DNA from: Conexibacter woesei DSM 14684
GTDB lineage: Bacteria; Actinomycetota; Thermoleophilia; Solirubrobacterales; Solirubrobacteraceae
Length of the DNA: 64,000 bases
Direction of reading: 5' to 3'
NCBI RefSeq assembly: GCF_000025265.1
Contig: NC_013739.1
Span: 6,124,001 to 6,188,000, forward strand
Part shown: piece after piece, positions 17,039-29,646 of the stretch
Layout of the letters: every line of letters starts with the position of its first letter
Position numbering within the stretch: the stretch's first letter is position 1
Notes under the pieces: generated by a model
Seen by the model: the letters and a program-made list of their open reading frames with translations, nothing else
Database searches by the model: none
Told to the model about the DNA's origin: nothing
Made by a program: the position numbers and the translations under genes

Positions 17039-17557
17039 ATGTCGCTCAGACACGCCGTCCTCGGCCTGCTCGCAGTCCAACCGTCGACCGGGTACGAGCT
17101 GACGCAGCGATTCGACCGCTCGCTCGCGCACGCGTGGCACGCCAGCCACAGCCAGGTCTATCCGCAGCTCGCGCAGCTGGAGAGAGCCGGGCTCGTCGAG
17201 GTCCTCAGCGAGGGGCCGCGTCGCAGCCGCACCTGGGAGATCACCGACGCCGGGCATGAGGAGCTGCGCCACTGGCTCGTCGAGACCGAGGTCGACCGCG
17301 GCCAGCGCAACGAGTCGGGCGTGCGCTGGTTCTTCTTCCAGCTGCTCGACCCGGCTGACCGGCGCGCTGTGGTCGCGCGCGAGCTGGAGTACGTCGAGCG
17401 CAACGGCGCGATGCTCGACGAGCTGGCGGCGAAGGCGGGGCCCGAGACGCAGCCCCCGAGCCCGCTGGCGCCGACGATCGACCTCGGCCAACGCATCAAC
17501 GCGGTGATGGCCGGGTGGCTCCGCGACCAGCTCGCCGCGCTGCCCGACGACGACTAG
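17039..17557 (+). CDS. PadR family transcriptional regulator
   Basis: A 172-residue regulator with the PadR N-terminal winged helix (HAVLGLLAVQPSTGYELTQRFD ... SQVYPQLAQLERAGLV) and a C-terminal helical dimerisation domain (about 90-172) of the PadR-s2/Vir type. It most likely represses the divergent MFS gene and itself through the palindrome at 16996. The inducer is unknown. Confidence 0.93.
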   Translation: MSLRHAVLGLLAVQPSTGYELTQRFDRSLAHAWHASHSQVYPQLAQLERAGLVEVLSEGPRRSRTWEITDAGHEELRHWLVETEVDRGQRNESGVRWFFFQLLDPADRRAVVARELEYVERNGAMLDELAAKAGPETQPPSPLAPTIDLGQRINAVMAGWLRDQLAALPDDD

Positions 17558-17607
17558 AGCCGCACCAGCCCGTCGCCAGCCCGAAGTCGCCCGGACCGGG
17601 CTCGCCG

Positions 17608-18447
17608 TCAGTCCCTCCAGGCGCCGCTCGCGGCCGCCGCCTTCACGTAGTCGGAGAAGTCGCGCGGCTCGCGGCCGAGCGCGCGCTGGACGCCGTCGGA
17701 GAGGTGCGCCTCGCGCCCCTCGGCGATCCAGCCATACAGCGCGTTGAGGACCTCGATCGTCTCCGGCGGCGCGCCGTGCTCGGCGGCGTAGGCGGCGAAC
17801 GCGGCCTGGTCGACGGGCACGTAGCGGACGTCGCGCCCGCTCGCCGCGGCGATCTCGGCGACCGCGTCGCCGAAGGTCAGCAACCGCGGCCCGGACAGCT
17901 CGTACGTCTCGCCCGCATGACCGTCCTCGGTCAGTGCGGCGACCGCGACCGCAGCGATGTCGTCGGCGTCGATGAACGGCTCCAGGCCCTGTCCGGTGGA
18001 GAGGACGACCTCGCCGCCCAGGACCGGGTCGCGCAGCCACGGCGCCTCGCTGAAGTTCTGCGCGAACCAGGTCGGGCGCAGGATCGTCCAGGCGGTGCCC
18101 GCGCCCTGCACGGCGCGCTCACTCGCCAGCTCAGCCTCGCCGCCGGAGTTCGCCCAGTCGCGTGCCGACAGCAGCACGAGCCGCTCGACGCCGCGCGCCG
18201 CCGCGAGCGCGCCGAACGCGCTCACCCGCTCCGCGCCATCGACCTCCTCCGGGACGACGACGTACGCGGCACCGGCGCCGTCGAGCGCGGGCGCCCACGT
18301 GCCCTCGTCACCCCAGTCGAAGCGCGTCGCGCCGTTGCGCGAGGCCGCGCGGACCTCGACGTCGTGCTGCCGCAGCTGGGAGACGACGCGGCTGCCCGTC
18401 TTGCCCGTCGCGCCCAGCACCAGGATGGATCTTCTGTTCGATGTCAT
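17608..18447 (-). CDS. NmrA-like NAD(P)-binding reductase
   Basis: A 279-residue Rossmann-fold protein of the atypical SDR/NmrA group. The dinucleotide-binding motif VLGATGKTGSRVV is at the N-terminus, and an LRPTWFAQNFSE segment typical of NmrA/HSCARG-like proteins lies mid-chain. Members are redox sensors or quinone/aldehyde reductases. ATG 18447 lies inside an inverted repeat (18434-18455), suggesting direct repression. The divergent AraC-type regulator is the obvious candidate controller. Confidence 0.88.
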   Translation of the reverse strand: MTSNRRSILVLGATGKTGSRVVSQLRQHDVEVRAASRNGATRFDWGDEGTWAPALDGAGAAYVVVPEEVDGAERVSAFGALAAARGVERLVLLSARDWANSGGEAELASERAVQGAGTAWTILRPTWFAQNFSEAPWLRDPVLGGEVVLSTGQGLEPFIDADDIAAVAVAALTEDGHAGETYELSGPRLLTFGDAVAEIAAASGRDVRYVPVDQAAFAAYAAEHGAPPETIEVLNALYGWIAEGREAHLSDGVQRALGREPRDFSDYVKAAAASGAWRD

Positions 18448-18455
18448 GCGAACAG
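18434..18455. promoter_or_regulatory. Inverted repeat over the NmrA-like start codon
   Basis: CTGTTCG-N8-CGAACAG is a perfect 7-bp inverted repeat that straddles the start codon (18445-18447) of the NmrA-like gene. It lies about 90 bases upstream of the AraC-type gene and is probably a binding site for a dimeric regulator. Confidence 0.5.
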
Positions 18456-18543
18456 TCAAGCGCGCCAGAACGAGACAGTCCATGGCTGCTCAGCTCAATT
18501 CGATGTCTGTGCGTCTCGTGCCACGGCACTACACTGCTCCGCC

Positions 18544-19491
18544 ATGGACGCACTCGCCCATCTGCTGCACGAGGTGCGCGCGAACGGCGCGCTGTTCGGC
18601 CGCTCGATCATGACCCCGCCGTGGTCGGTCCGCTTCGAGGACAGCACGCCGCTGACGCTCGTCACGATGGTGCGCGGCGAGGGCTGGATCCACCCCGGGG
18701 ACGAGAGTGACCCCGTCGCGATCGGCAGTTGCGACGTCGCGATCGTCGCCGGCGCGGCGCCGTTCTCGATCGCCGACAGCGCCGGCGCGATCGTCCCGCC
18801 GATGTATGTGATGACCGGGCCGAACACGTGCACCGCCGCGGACGGCACGCAGTTCGACGAGGACCTGATGCTCGGCCCGCGCACGTGCGGCGAGAGCCTC
18901 GACGGCCCGAACGCGCTGCTGACCGGCACCTACCAGGTGCAGGGTCGCGTCTCGGAGCGGCTGATGCGTGTCCTGCCGCGCGTGCTCGTCGTCCCCGACA
19001 CCGGCGACATCGAGCCGCTCAAGGCGCTGACGATCACGGAGGTCGAGCGCGACGCGCCGGGCCAGCAGGCCGTGCTCGACCGGCTGATGGACCTGCTGAT
19101 GCTGACGACGCTGCGCGAGTGGTTCGCGCGGCCGGAGGCCGACCCGCCCGAGTGGTACCGCGCGCTCGGCGACCCGGTCGTCGGCCGCGCGCTGCGGCTG
19201 CTGCACGACGAGCCGGCGCGACCGTGGACGGTCGCCTCGCTGGCGAGCGAGGCCGGCGTCTCGCGCGCGACGTTCGGGCGCCGCTTCACCGAGCTGGTCG
19301 GCGAGCCGCCGATGAGCTACCTGACCGGCTGGCGCCTCTCACTCGCGGCGGACCTGCTGGAGCGCACCGACGCGACCGTCGAGTCGATCGCGCAACAGGT
19401 CGGCTACGAGAGCGGCTTCGGCCTCAGCGTCGCGTTCAAGCGCGTCTACGGCACCCGCCCGAGCGACCACCGCGCGCTCGTCCCCGCCTAG
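18544..19491 (+). CDS. AraC family regulator with cupin sensor domain
   Basis: A 315-residue protein with an N-terminal AraC_binding_2/cupin domain (about residues 1-190) and a C-terminal AraC helix-turn-helix pair (WTVASLASEAGVSRATFGRRF ... VESIAQQVGYESGFGLSVAFKR). Such regulators often control a divergent oxidoreductase gene, and the NmrA-like gene upstream fits that pattern. The effector is unknown. Its 3' end converges with the TetR gene. Confidence 0.92.
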   Translation: MDALAHLLHEVRANGALFGRSIMTPPWSVRFEDSTPLTLVTMVRGEGWIHPGDESDPVAIGSCDVAIVAGAAPFSIADSAGAIVPPMYVMTGPNTCTAADGTQFDEDLMLGPRTCGESLDGPNALLTGTYQVQGRVSERLMRVLPRVLVVPDTGDIEPLKALTITEVERDAPGQQAVLDRLMDLLMLTTLREWFARPEADPPEWYRALGDPVVGRALRLLHDEPARPWTVASLASEAGVSRATFGRRFTELVGEPPMSYLTGWRLSLAADLLERTDATVESIAQQVGYESGFGLSVAFKRVYGTRPSDHRALVPA

Positions 19492-19499
19492 CGGGCCGC

Positions 19500-20111
19500 T
19501 CAGCAGCCGGCGTCCGCGAGCGCGCGCTCGACGTACGGCTCGATCAGCGCCATCACCGTCGGGATCGCCTGCTCGGGCGGATCCTTCGGCAGCATCGCGT
19601 AGGAGATCGCAAGCCGCACGAGGCATTCGGCGAGCAGCTCGACCTCGGCCCGCTCGACCTGCGGCCAGCCGTCGTGGATCACCTCGGTCAGGCGCAGCGA
19701 GGCGAACGTGACGACCGGCTGCGACTGGGTCGTGACGAGCGGCAGCATGCCGCCGGTGCCGTCGTCGTGCAGCAGCGTGCGGACGATCGGGTCCTCGGCG
19801 GCGGCCGTCAGGAAGACGCCGAGCGCGGCGGCGAGCGCGGCGCGCGGATCGTCGAGGTGACGTCTGACCGCGTCCTCGACGGCGGCGAGGAAGCGGACGC
19901 CCTCGCGCACGACGAACTGCTGTGCGAACTCGTCGCGCGAGCCGAACTCCTTGTAGAGCGTCTGGCGGCTGACGCCGGCCGCCGTGGCGATCTCGGCCAT
20001 CGTGACGTCCGCCCACGGGCGCAGCGCGAGCGCGTCGCGCGCGGCGTCGAAGAGCGTGTCGCGCAGCAGCTCTCTCGCCGCGACGGCGTACGGGGTGCGG
20101 GCCTGGGCCAT
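19500..20111 (-). CDS. TetR family regulator of the alkB operon
   Basis: A 203-residue TetR protein with the N-terminal helix-turn-helix (VTMAEIATAAGVSRQTLYKEFGS) and a ligand-binding C-terminus. The RTPYAVAARELLRD N-terminus is characteristic of regulators encoded after alkB-rubredoxin in actinobacteria (AlkU/AlkX-like). ATG 20111 matches that pattern; a GTG at 20144, just after the rubredoxin stop, is an alternative. It probably represses the operon through the repeat at 21525-21554 until alkane-derived ligands bind. Confidence 0.9.
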   Translation of the reverse strand: MAQARTPYAVAARELLRDTLFDAARDALALRPWADVTMAEIATAAGVSRQTLYKEFGSRDEFAQQFVVREGVRFLAAVEDAVRRHLDDPRAALAAALGVFLTAAAEDPIVRTLLHDDGTGGMLPLVTTQSQPVVTFASLRLTEVIHDGWPQVERAEVELLAECLVRLAISYAMLPKDPPEQAIPTVMALIEPYVERALADAGC

Positions 20112-20146
20112 CTCCCCAATGGTCGCATCTGCGACCCGGCCCACGG

Positions 20147-20307
20147 TCAGTCGTCCGCTTCGAAGTCGACCTTGTCGCGCACGCCGCAGTCCGGGCAGGC
20201 CCAGTCGTCGGGCACCTCGCTCCAGGGCGTGCCGGGCGGGAAGCCCTCACGCGGGTGACCCGCGGCCTCGTCGTAGACGTAGCCGCAGCCGGGGCAGCGG
20301 AAGGCGC

Positions 20308-20311
<4 letters not shown>
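20147..20311 (-). CDS. Rubredoxin
   Basis: A 54-residue rubredoxin with both iron-binding cysteine pairs ([10 protein letters not shown] and [13 protein letters not shown]) and the [11 protein letters not shown] loop of AlkG-type electron carriers. It delivers electrons to AlkB. The GTG start overlaps the alkB stop as GTGA, and the TetR gene follows closely. No rubredoxin reductase gene is present in the window. Confidence 0.95.
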
Positions 20312-24198
<3,887 letters not shown>

Positions 24199-24199
<1 letters not shown>

Positions 24200-25158
24200 T
24201 GTCCGCCGCGACCGCTGCCGCGCATCCGATCGAGGCGCGCGGCCTCGTCAAGCGCTACGACCATGTGACCGCGGTCGACCACGTCGACATCACCGTCGAG
24301 GCCGGCACCGTCTACGGCTACCTCGGCCCCAACGGCGCCGGCAAGACGACGTCGCTGCGGATGCTGCTGGGCCTGATCCGGCCGGACGAGGGACGGGCGC
24401 GGCTGTTCGGCCGCGACCCGCTGGAGGAGGGCGCGGCGGCGCTCGACGGCGTCGCCGGCTTCGTCGAGGCGCCGCGCTTCTACCCCTACCTGTCGGGCCG
24501 TCGCAACCTCGAGCTGATGGCCGCGCTCGACGGCGGCGACGCCGCCGACCGGATCGACGACGCGCTGGAGACGGTCGGCCTCGCCGAGCGTGACGGCGAC
24601 AAGGTCAGCGGCTACTCGCACGGGATGAAGCAGCGGCTCGGGATCGGCGCGGCGCTGCTGCGCGACCCGCGGCTGCTGCTGCTCGACGAGCCGACGACCG
24701 GCCTCGACCCGGCCGGCATGCGCGACATGCGCGAGCTGGTCAGACGGCTCGCCGCGGACGGCATCACGGTGCTGCTCTCCTCGCACATCATGGGCGAGGT
24801 CGAGGAGCTGTGCGACCGCGTCGCGATCGTGCGCTCCGGCCGCGTCATCTACGAGGGCGCGATGGACGCGCTGCTGCACAGAGCGTCGGCGCACGGGCAG
24901 CGCTACCGCCTGCGCACGACCGACGACGTCCGCGCATGGGACGTCGGCTCCTACCTCGCCGGCGTCTCGGAGCTGGTCAGCGGCGACGACGGGCTGACGT
25001 TCGCCGCCGAGCACGAGCAGGTCGTGGCCGAGCTGTCGCTCGCGCTCGCGGCGAGAGGCGTCGGGATCGTCGCGCTCGTGCCGGCGACGGCGTCGCTGGA
25101 GGAGCTGTTCTTCCGCATGACCGAGGGCGCGGAAGCGAACGAGGAGGGGACCGCATGA
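24199..25158 (+). CDS. ABC transporter ATP-binding protein
   Basis: A 319-residue ATPase of the drug/antibiotic-export or CcmA type: Walker A GPNGAGKTT, Q-loop region, signature SGYSHGMKQRLGIG, Walker B LLLLDEPTTGLDP and switch His in LLSSHIMGEVEE, followed by a C-terminal extension of about 90 residues. The start overlaps the LolA-like stop by one base. It pairs with the permease that follows. Confidence 0.94.
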
Positions 25159-26108
25159 GCGCACATGACCTGAGCACGGGCGGCGGTGCCCGCACCGCGA
25201 TCGCGACCGCGGCCGGTGCCGGCGCGCCGCCGCCGGCCGAGTCGGCCGCGGCCGGCCGCAGCGCGTCGCGCAGCGCGACCGCCAGCCGCAGACGACCGCG
25301 CATGCGCACGATCTACGCGTGGGAGCTGCGCAAGCTGCGGGCGCAGAAGCGCACGTACCTGGGGCTCGGCTCGGCCGTGATCGTGCCGCTGATCTTCATC
25401 GTCGCGCTGGCGGCGGAAGGCGGTGGCCCCGAGGACGTGCCGTTCGGCCGCTACGTGACGGAGACCGGTCTCGCGATCCCGCCGGTGCTGCTGCTGTTCA
25501 GCTCGATCTGGCTGTTCCCGCTGATCGTCTCGCTCGTCGCCGGCGACATCGTCGCCAACGAGGACGGCAACGGCACGCTGAAGACGATCCTCACGCGCTC
25601 GGCCGACCGTCAGCAGATCTTCGTCGCGAAGACGCTGGCGGCGTTCTCCTACGCGGTCGTCGCGCTGCTGCTGTTCGCCGGCGTCGGCCTGCTCGTCGGC
25701 GGCCTGCGCTACGGCTTCGACCCGCTGACGTCGCTGTCGGGCACGCGGATCGAGACCGGCCGGGGCATGCTGCTGCTCGGCGGCGCGCTGCTCGCCTACC
25801 TCGTCCCGGTGCTCGCGATCGCGTCGATCGCGCTGCTGCTGTCGACCGTCACGCGCAACTCGGCGGCCGCGGTCGTCGGCGCGCTGATGCTGTCGCTCGT
25901 GATGCAGATCGTCGGCATCATCTCCGGCCTCGACGCGATCCGCCCCTACCTGATCTCGAGCCAGTTCGACGCCTGGCAGGGCCTCCTGCGCGAGCCGATC
26001 GACTGGTCCCCGATCGTCCGCTCGATCTGGGTCTGCGCCCTCTACGCGGTCCCGTCGCTCGGTGCGGCGCTGATCGTGTTCATGCGGCGAGACGTCACGG
26101 GCGGCTGA
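25155..26108 (+). CDS. ABC-2 type transporter permease
   Basis: A 317-residue permease with a disordered Ala/Ser-rich N-terminus (about 50 residues) and six hydrophobic segments of the ABC2_membrane type, including VAGDIVANEDGNGTLKTILTR, a motif common in these permeases. The start overlaps the ATPase stop as ATGA. The cargo is unknown; the LolA-like partner hints at lipid or peptide export. Confidence 0.92.
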   Translation: MSAHDLSTGGGARTAIATAAGAGAPPPAESAAAGRSASRSATASRRRPRMRTIYAWELRKLRAQKRTYLGLGSAVIVPLIFIVALAAEGGGPEDVPFGRYVTETGLAIPPVLLLFSSIWLFPLIVSLVAGDIVANEDGNGTLKTILTRSADRQQIFVAKTLAAFSYAVVALLLFAGVGLLVGGLRYGFDPLTSLSGTRIETGRGMLLLGGALLAYLVPVLAIASIALLLSTVTRNSAAAVVGALMLSLVMQIVGIISGLDAIRPYLISSQFDAWQGLLREPIDWSPIVRSIWVCALYAVPSLGAALIVFMRRDVTGG

Positions 26109-26113
26109 CGCCG

Positions 26114-26148
26114 GGCGCCGCCGCCGGCCGCCCCGCGGCGGCGGCGCC
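26114..26148. terminator. Strong hairpin between convergent genes
   Basis: GGCGCCGCCGCCG and CGGCGGCGGCGCC form a perfect 13-bp stem with a 9-base loop between the ABC permease stop and the PIN toxin stop. There is no T-tract, but the position fits a bidirectional terminator. Confidence 0.55.
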
Positions 26149-26150
26149 GC

Positions 26151-26576
26151 TCAGCCGCTCCCGACGAGTCTTCTGATCGCCCGCGCGTTGCCGGGATCGA
26201 CGCGTCGCAGCCCTCTCACGTGGTCGAAGCCCTTGTCCGCCGTCACGATCGTCCCAATCCCGTGGGCGAGGCAGGTGCCGACGTGGATGCGGTCGCTCGC
26301 ACCGAGCCGCGGCGCCTCCACCGTGAGCGCCAGCGCGAACGCCTCGTCGGTCACGGGCACCAATGGGGTGAGCATGCGATGCGCGCCTTCGGCGACGCCG
26401 GTTTGCCCGCCGAGGCGCCCGTTGCGCTCGAGGTGCCAGACCTCTTCGAGCGCCGAAGCGGACGTCCGGCCATCCGCGCCCTTCGCGATCGCTTCGAGCA
26501 ATCGCGCGCACGCCTCCTGCTGCACACAGTCGGTCACGCTGTAGACGATCACGTTCGCGTCGACGAAGAACGTCAT
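26151..26576 (-). CDS. PIN-domain toxin (VapC-type)
   Basis: A 141-residue PIN-domain ribonuclease with the acidic residues expected of the active site: Asp6 (FFVDANVIVYS), Glu44 (ALEEVWHL), Asp95 (GASDRIHVG) and Asp114 or Asp118 (TADKGFD). VapC toxins cleave tRNA or rRNA. The start overlaps the antitoxin stop as ATGA. Confidence 0.88.
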   Translation of the reverse strand: MTFFVDANVIVYSVTDCVQQEACARLLEAIAKGADGRTSASALEEVWHLERNGRLGGQTGVAEGAHRMLTPLVPVTDEAFALALTVEAPRLGASDRIHVGTCLAHGIGTIVTADKGFDHVRGLRRVDPGNARAIRRLVGSG

Positions 26577-26845
26577 CGCCGGACCTGCCGCAGCATCGCG
26601 TCCGCGTCCTTGTTCCGCTCCTCCTCGACGATGCGGTCCATCTCCTCGATCGAGAGGTACTTCGCTCTCATTCTCCGGAACCGCTCCAGCACCTCGAGTC
26701 TCTCCTCGACCGAGTAGCCGCCGAAGCGGGCATCGATCGCCTCGCGCACGAGGCTGCCGACGGAGACGCCGCGTTCTCTCGCCTCGCGCTCCAACCGCTG
26801 GCGCTGCAACGGCGTGACGAGAATCTGAAGCCGCTCATTCAACAT
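26573..26845 (-). CDS. Ribbon-helix-helix antitoxin (VapB-type)
   Basis: A 90-residue protein with an N-terminal RHH DNA-binding segment (RLQILVTPLQRQRLEREA, then GVSVGSLVREAID) and a charged helical tail that would bind the toxin. ATG 26845 is preferred because an operator-like repeat overlaps it; longer in-frame starts add unconserved residues. It likely autorepresses the operon. Confidence 0.85.
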   Translation of the reverse strand: MLNERLQILVTPLQRQRLEREARERGVSVGSLVREAIDARFGGYSVEERLEVLERFRRMRAKYLSIEEMDRIVEEERNKDADAMLRQVRR

Positions 26846-26863
26846 GTGCAGACCATACACATG
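26843..26863. promoter_or_regulatory. Probable antitoxin operator
   Basis: CATGTG-N9-CACATG is an inverted repeat covering the antitoxin start codon, with a possible minus-strand -10 (TATGGT) inside. This is where an autoregulating RHH antitoxin would bind. Confidence 0.5.
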
Positions 26864-26998
26864 CGATGGCGGTGCTTTGAGCAGGGGAATCGTCATAGGC
26901 CAGAACCTAGATCGACGCAAGCGTCGCGTCTACCGCTCGGGTGTGTGACCTGTCGACGCCGACCCACCGTCCGCCCGGTCGAGTGGAATGCCGCGACG

Positions 26999-28087
26999 GT
27001 GGACGAGCGCGAGCGACAGCTGGAGGAGTACGAGCGCGGCTTCCGCCGCGCGGGCCTGCCGCTGCTGATCGAGGAGTTCTCCGCGCGCGAGGACGTCTAC
27101 AACCGCGCGGCGCCGCTGCTGCTGTTCGTGCTCGTGCTGGAGCTGATCGCCGCGCTCGACGTCGACTGGCCGCTGCTGGCGAACGTCGGTGCGGTCGCCT
27201 CGGCGCTCGGGCTCACGCTCGCCGCGGTCGTGCTCGTCAACCGGGCGCGCGGGCGGCGGCCGTTCGCCGCGCCGGACAGCGTCGGCCCGTGGGAGCTGGC
27301 GGCGTTCGTGATCCTGCCCGCTGTCGTGCAGGGGATCTTCCACGGCGGCTGGGGGCTGGGCGTGCTCGCCTTCAACCTCGTGCTGCTCGGCGTCGTCGCG
27401 TTCGCGTGGGGGTTCGGGCTCGGGGCGATCGTCGTCTGGGCCGCGCGTCGGCTGACCGGCCAGCTGGCGCAGTCGCTGCTGCTGCTCGCGCGCGCCGTGC
27501 CGCTGCTGCTGATCTTCGCGCTCGTGCTGTTCGTCAACACCGAGATGTGGCAGGTCTTCTCCGGCCGCTCGGACGCGACGCTGATCGCCGTCGGTTTGCT
27601 GCTCGCCGTCGTCGCGACCGGGTTCCTCGTCGCGCGGCTGCCGAAGGAGGTCGAGGCGCTCGAGCGCGACATCCTCACCGGCGCCGGCTCACCGCCGCTG
27701 ACCAGAGGCCAGCGCGCGAACGTCGGGCTCGTGCTGCTGATCAGCCACGGCCTCCAGATCGCCGTCGTGACCTGCGCGATCGGCGCCTTCTTCGTCACGT
27801 TCGGGATGATCGTGATCGACGCCGAGGTGATGGAGTCGTGGACCGGCAGCGCCGGCGAGACGATCGTCGCGCTGACCGTGCTCGACGTGCCGCTGCGGCT
27901 GACGTTCGAGCTGCTGCGCGTCGCCGGCGCGATCGCCGCCGTCTCGGGGCTCTACTACGCGATCGCGGTGCTGACCGACGGCGCGTACCGCGAGGAGTTC
28001 CTCGACGAGATCACGGCGCAGATGCGTGCGACGTTTGCGGCTCGCGCCGCGTACCTCGCGCTGCGCGGGTCGGGTCCAGCGCCCTGA
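26999..28087 (+). CDS. Polytopic membrane protein, hypothetical
   Basis: About 362 residues with a charged N-terminus (MDERERQLEEYERGFRRAG) and roughly eight hydrophobic helices, including a loop near the middle with LPKEVEALERDI. I do not recognise the family. The GTG at 26999 is chosen because the charged helix begins there; GTG 26945 is an alternative and neither has a clear ribosome-binding site. The 3' end overlaps the convergent cysC gene by 77 bases. Confidence 0.75.
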   Translation: MDERERQLEEYERGFRRAGLPLLIEEFSAREDVYNRAAPLLLFVLVLELIAALDVDWPLLANVGAVASALGLTLAAVVLVNRARGRRPFAAPDSVGPWELAAFVILPAVVQGIFHGGWGLGVLAFNLVLLGVVAFAWGFGLGAIVVWAARRLTGQLAQSLLLLARAVPLLLIFALVLFVNTEMWQVFSGRSDATLIAVGLLLAVVATGFLVARLPKEVEALERDILTGAGSPPLTRGQRANVGLVLLISHGLQIAVVTCAIGAFFVTFGMIVIDAEVMESWTGSAGETIVALTVLDVPLRLTFELLRVAGAIAAVSGLYYAIAVLTDGAYREEFLDEITAQMRATFAARAAYLALRGSGPAP

Positions 28088-28655
28088 GCACCAGCTCGAC
28101 CGCGTCGGCGACCTCCGAGGAGCCGGTCAGCTCGACATCCGGCGCGACCGGCTTCTCGTACGGCGCGTCAACGCCGGTCATCCCCTTCAGCTCGCCCGCC
28201 GCGGCACGCGCGTAGAGGCCCTTCGGGTCGCGCCTCATGCATTCCTCGACGGGCGTGTTGACGAACACCTCGACGAAGCGCAGGCCGTCGCGCTCGTGCA
28301 GTGCGCGCGCCGCGCGCCGCCCGGCCTCGAACGGCGAGACGACGGAGACGATCGCGACCGTGCCGGCGTCGGCGAACAGCCGCGCGACCTCGCCGCAGCG
28401 ACGGACGTTCTCGTCGCGGTCGTCGTGGCTGAAGCCGAGATCGCCGCAGACGCCGTGGCGCAGGTTGTCGCCGTCGAGCCGGTAGGCCGAGCGTCCCTCG
28501 CGCACGAGCCGCGCCTCGACCGCCGCCGCGATCGTCGACTTGCCCGACGCCGGCAGCCCCGTGAACCAGATCGTCGCGCCACGCTGCCCGAGCGCCTGCC
28601 AACGCTCCGCGCGGTCGACGGCACTCTCGTGCCAGGTGACGTTGGCGCTCGCCAT
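28011..28655 (-). CDS. cysC: Adenylylsulfate kinase
   Basis: A 214-residue APS kinase that makes 3'-phosphoadenylylsulfate from APS and ATP. Walker A is GLPASGKST (33-41); the substrate motifs DGDNLRHG and LKGMTGVDAPYEKP are present. ATG 28655 follows a GAGGAAGGA site. The usual family end is near LVLRALD; about 20 extra residues lie antisense to the end of the neighbouring membrane-protein gene. No cysD/cysN genes are in the window. The sulfatase-like genes 3 kb away are not obviously linked. Confidence 0.94.
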   Translation of the reverse strand: MASANVTWHESAVDRAERWQALGQRGATIWFTGLPASGKSTIAAAVEARLVREGRSAYRLDGDNLRHGVCGDLGFSHDDRDENVRRCGEVARLFADAGTVAIVSVVSPFEAGRRAARALHERDGLRFVEVFVNTPVEECMRRDPKGLYARAAAGELKGMTGVDAPYEKPVAPDVELTGSSEVADAVELVLRALDPTRAARGTRREPQTSHASAP

Positions 28656-28741
28656 CAGCGTTCCTTCCTCGTCGCCGCGTCCCGACCCGCGCATGCGGAG
28701 GGCGGCAACGGCCCCGCACACGACCAGTAAGGTGCTCCGCC

Positions 28742-29641
28742 ATGACGAAGCCGACCTTCGACCTCCAGTCCCACTCGCTCCACTCCGACGGCGTCCTGCC
28801 CGCGGCAGACGTCGTCGAGCGCGCCGCCGCGGCGGGCGTGGAGCTGCTGGCACTCTCCGACCACGACACCGTCGACGGCGTCGACGAAGCGCTCGCCGCG
28901 GGGGCCCGCCACGGCGTCGCGATCCTGCCCGCGACCGAGATCTCCTCGGTCGACGGTCGCTACGAAGACCTGCACGTGCTGGGCTACGGGATCGACCATC
29001 ACAATCCCCTGCTGGCCGAGCGGCTGCTCGCCGCGCGCGCCGACCGGGAGCTGCGCGCCGAGCGGATGGCAGCGAAGCTGAACGAGCTCGGGTTCGAGGT
29101 CGACGACGCCCCGCTGGCGGCGCGACGCGCAGCCGGGAAGCCGATCGGGCGTCCGCATCTCGCGCAGGCTGTGCTGATCCATCCCGCCAACGCAGCCCGT
29201 CTGGCGGAGGAAGGGCACGATGACGTGTCCTCGTTCATTCCTGCATACCTCATACCCGGGACGCCCGGATACCTTGCGCGCACCCATCCGACGGTCTTCG
29301 ACGCGATCGGCTGGATCCATGACGCCGGCGGCCTCGCGATCTGGGCGCACCCGTACTGGGACCTCGACTCCGACGACGAGGTGCTCGGCGCGATCGACCG
29401 CTTCAAGGGCGCCGGCCTCGACGGCGTCGAGTGCTTCTACCCGACCCACGACGCCGACCAGACGCGCCTGCTCGTCGAGCGCTGCGGCGAGCTGGGGCTG
29501 CTGACGACGGGCTCCTCGGACTACCACGGTCCCGAGCACCGGCTCTTCTCGACCTTCCTCGCGCACGAGCTGCACGGCTTCACGCCGGACCTGAGCCGGC
29601 TGCAGGACGCCGCGCGCGCGGCGACAGCCGCCGGCGCCTGA
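28742..29641 (+). CDS. PHP-domain phosphoesterase
   Basis: A 299-residue PHP protein with the metal-binding motifs HSLHSDG, LSDHDTVDG, a Glu in ATEISS, WAHPYWD and GSSDYHGPEH. This is the layout of the YciV/RNase AM or 3',5'-nucleotide bisphosphate phosphatase group. A pAp phosphatase next to cysC would be sensible, since PAPS use yields pAp, but this is inference. It is divergent from cysC with 86 bases between. Confidence 0.88.
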   Translation: MTKPTFDLQSHSLHSDGVLPAADVVERAAAAGVELLALSDHDTVDGVDEALAAGARHGVAILPATEISSVDGRYEDLHVLGYGIDHHNPLLAERLLAARADRELRAERMAAKLNELGFEVDDAPLAARRAAGKPIGRPHLAQAVLIHPANAARLAEEGHDDVSSFIPAYLIPGTPGYLARTHPTVFDAIGWIHDAGGLAIWAHPYWDLDSDDEVLGAIDRFKGAGLDGVECFYPTHDADQTRLLVERCGELGLLTTGSSDYHGPEHRLFSTFLAHELHGFTPDLSRLQDAARAATAAGA

Positions 29642-29646
29642 GCGCA

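Noticed and set aside
26151-26845. Toxin-antitoxin pair as evidence for a genomic island
   Set aside because: No integrase, transposase, flanking repeats or tRNA is nearby, and composition matches the surroundings.
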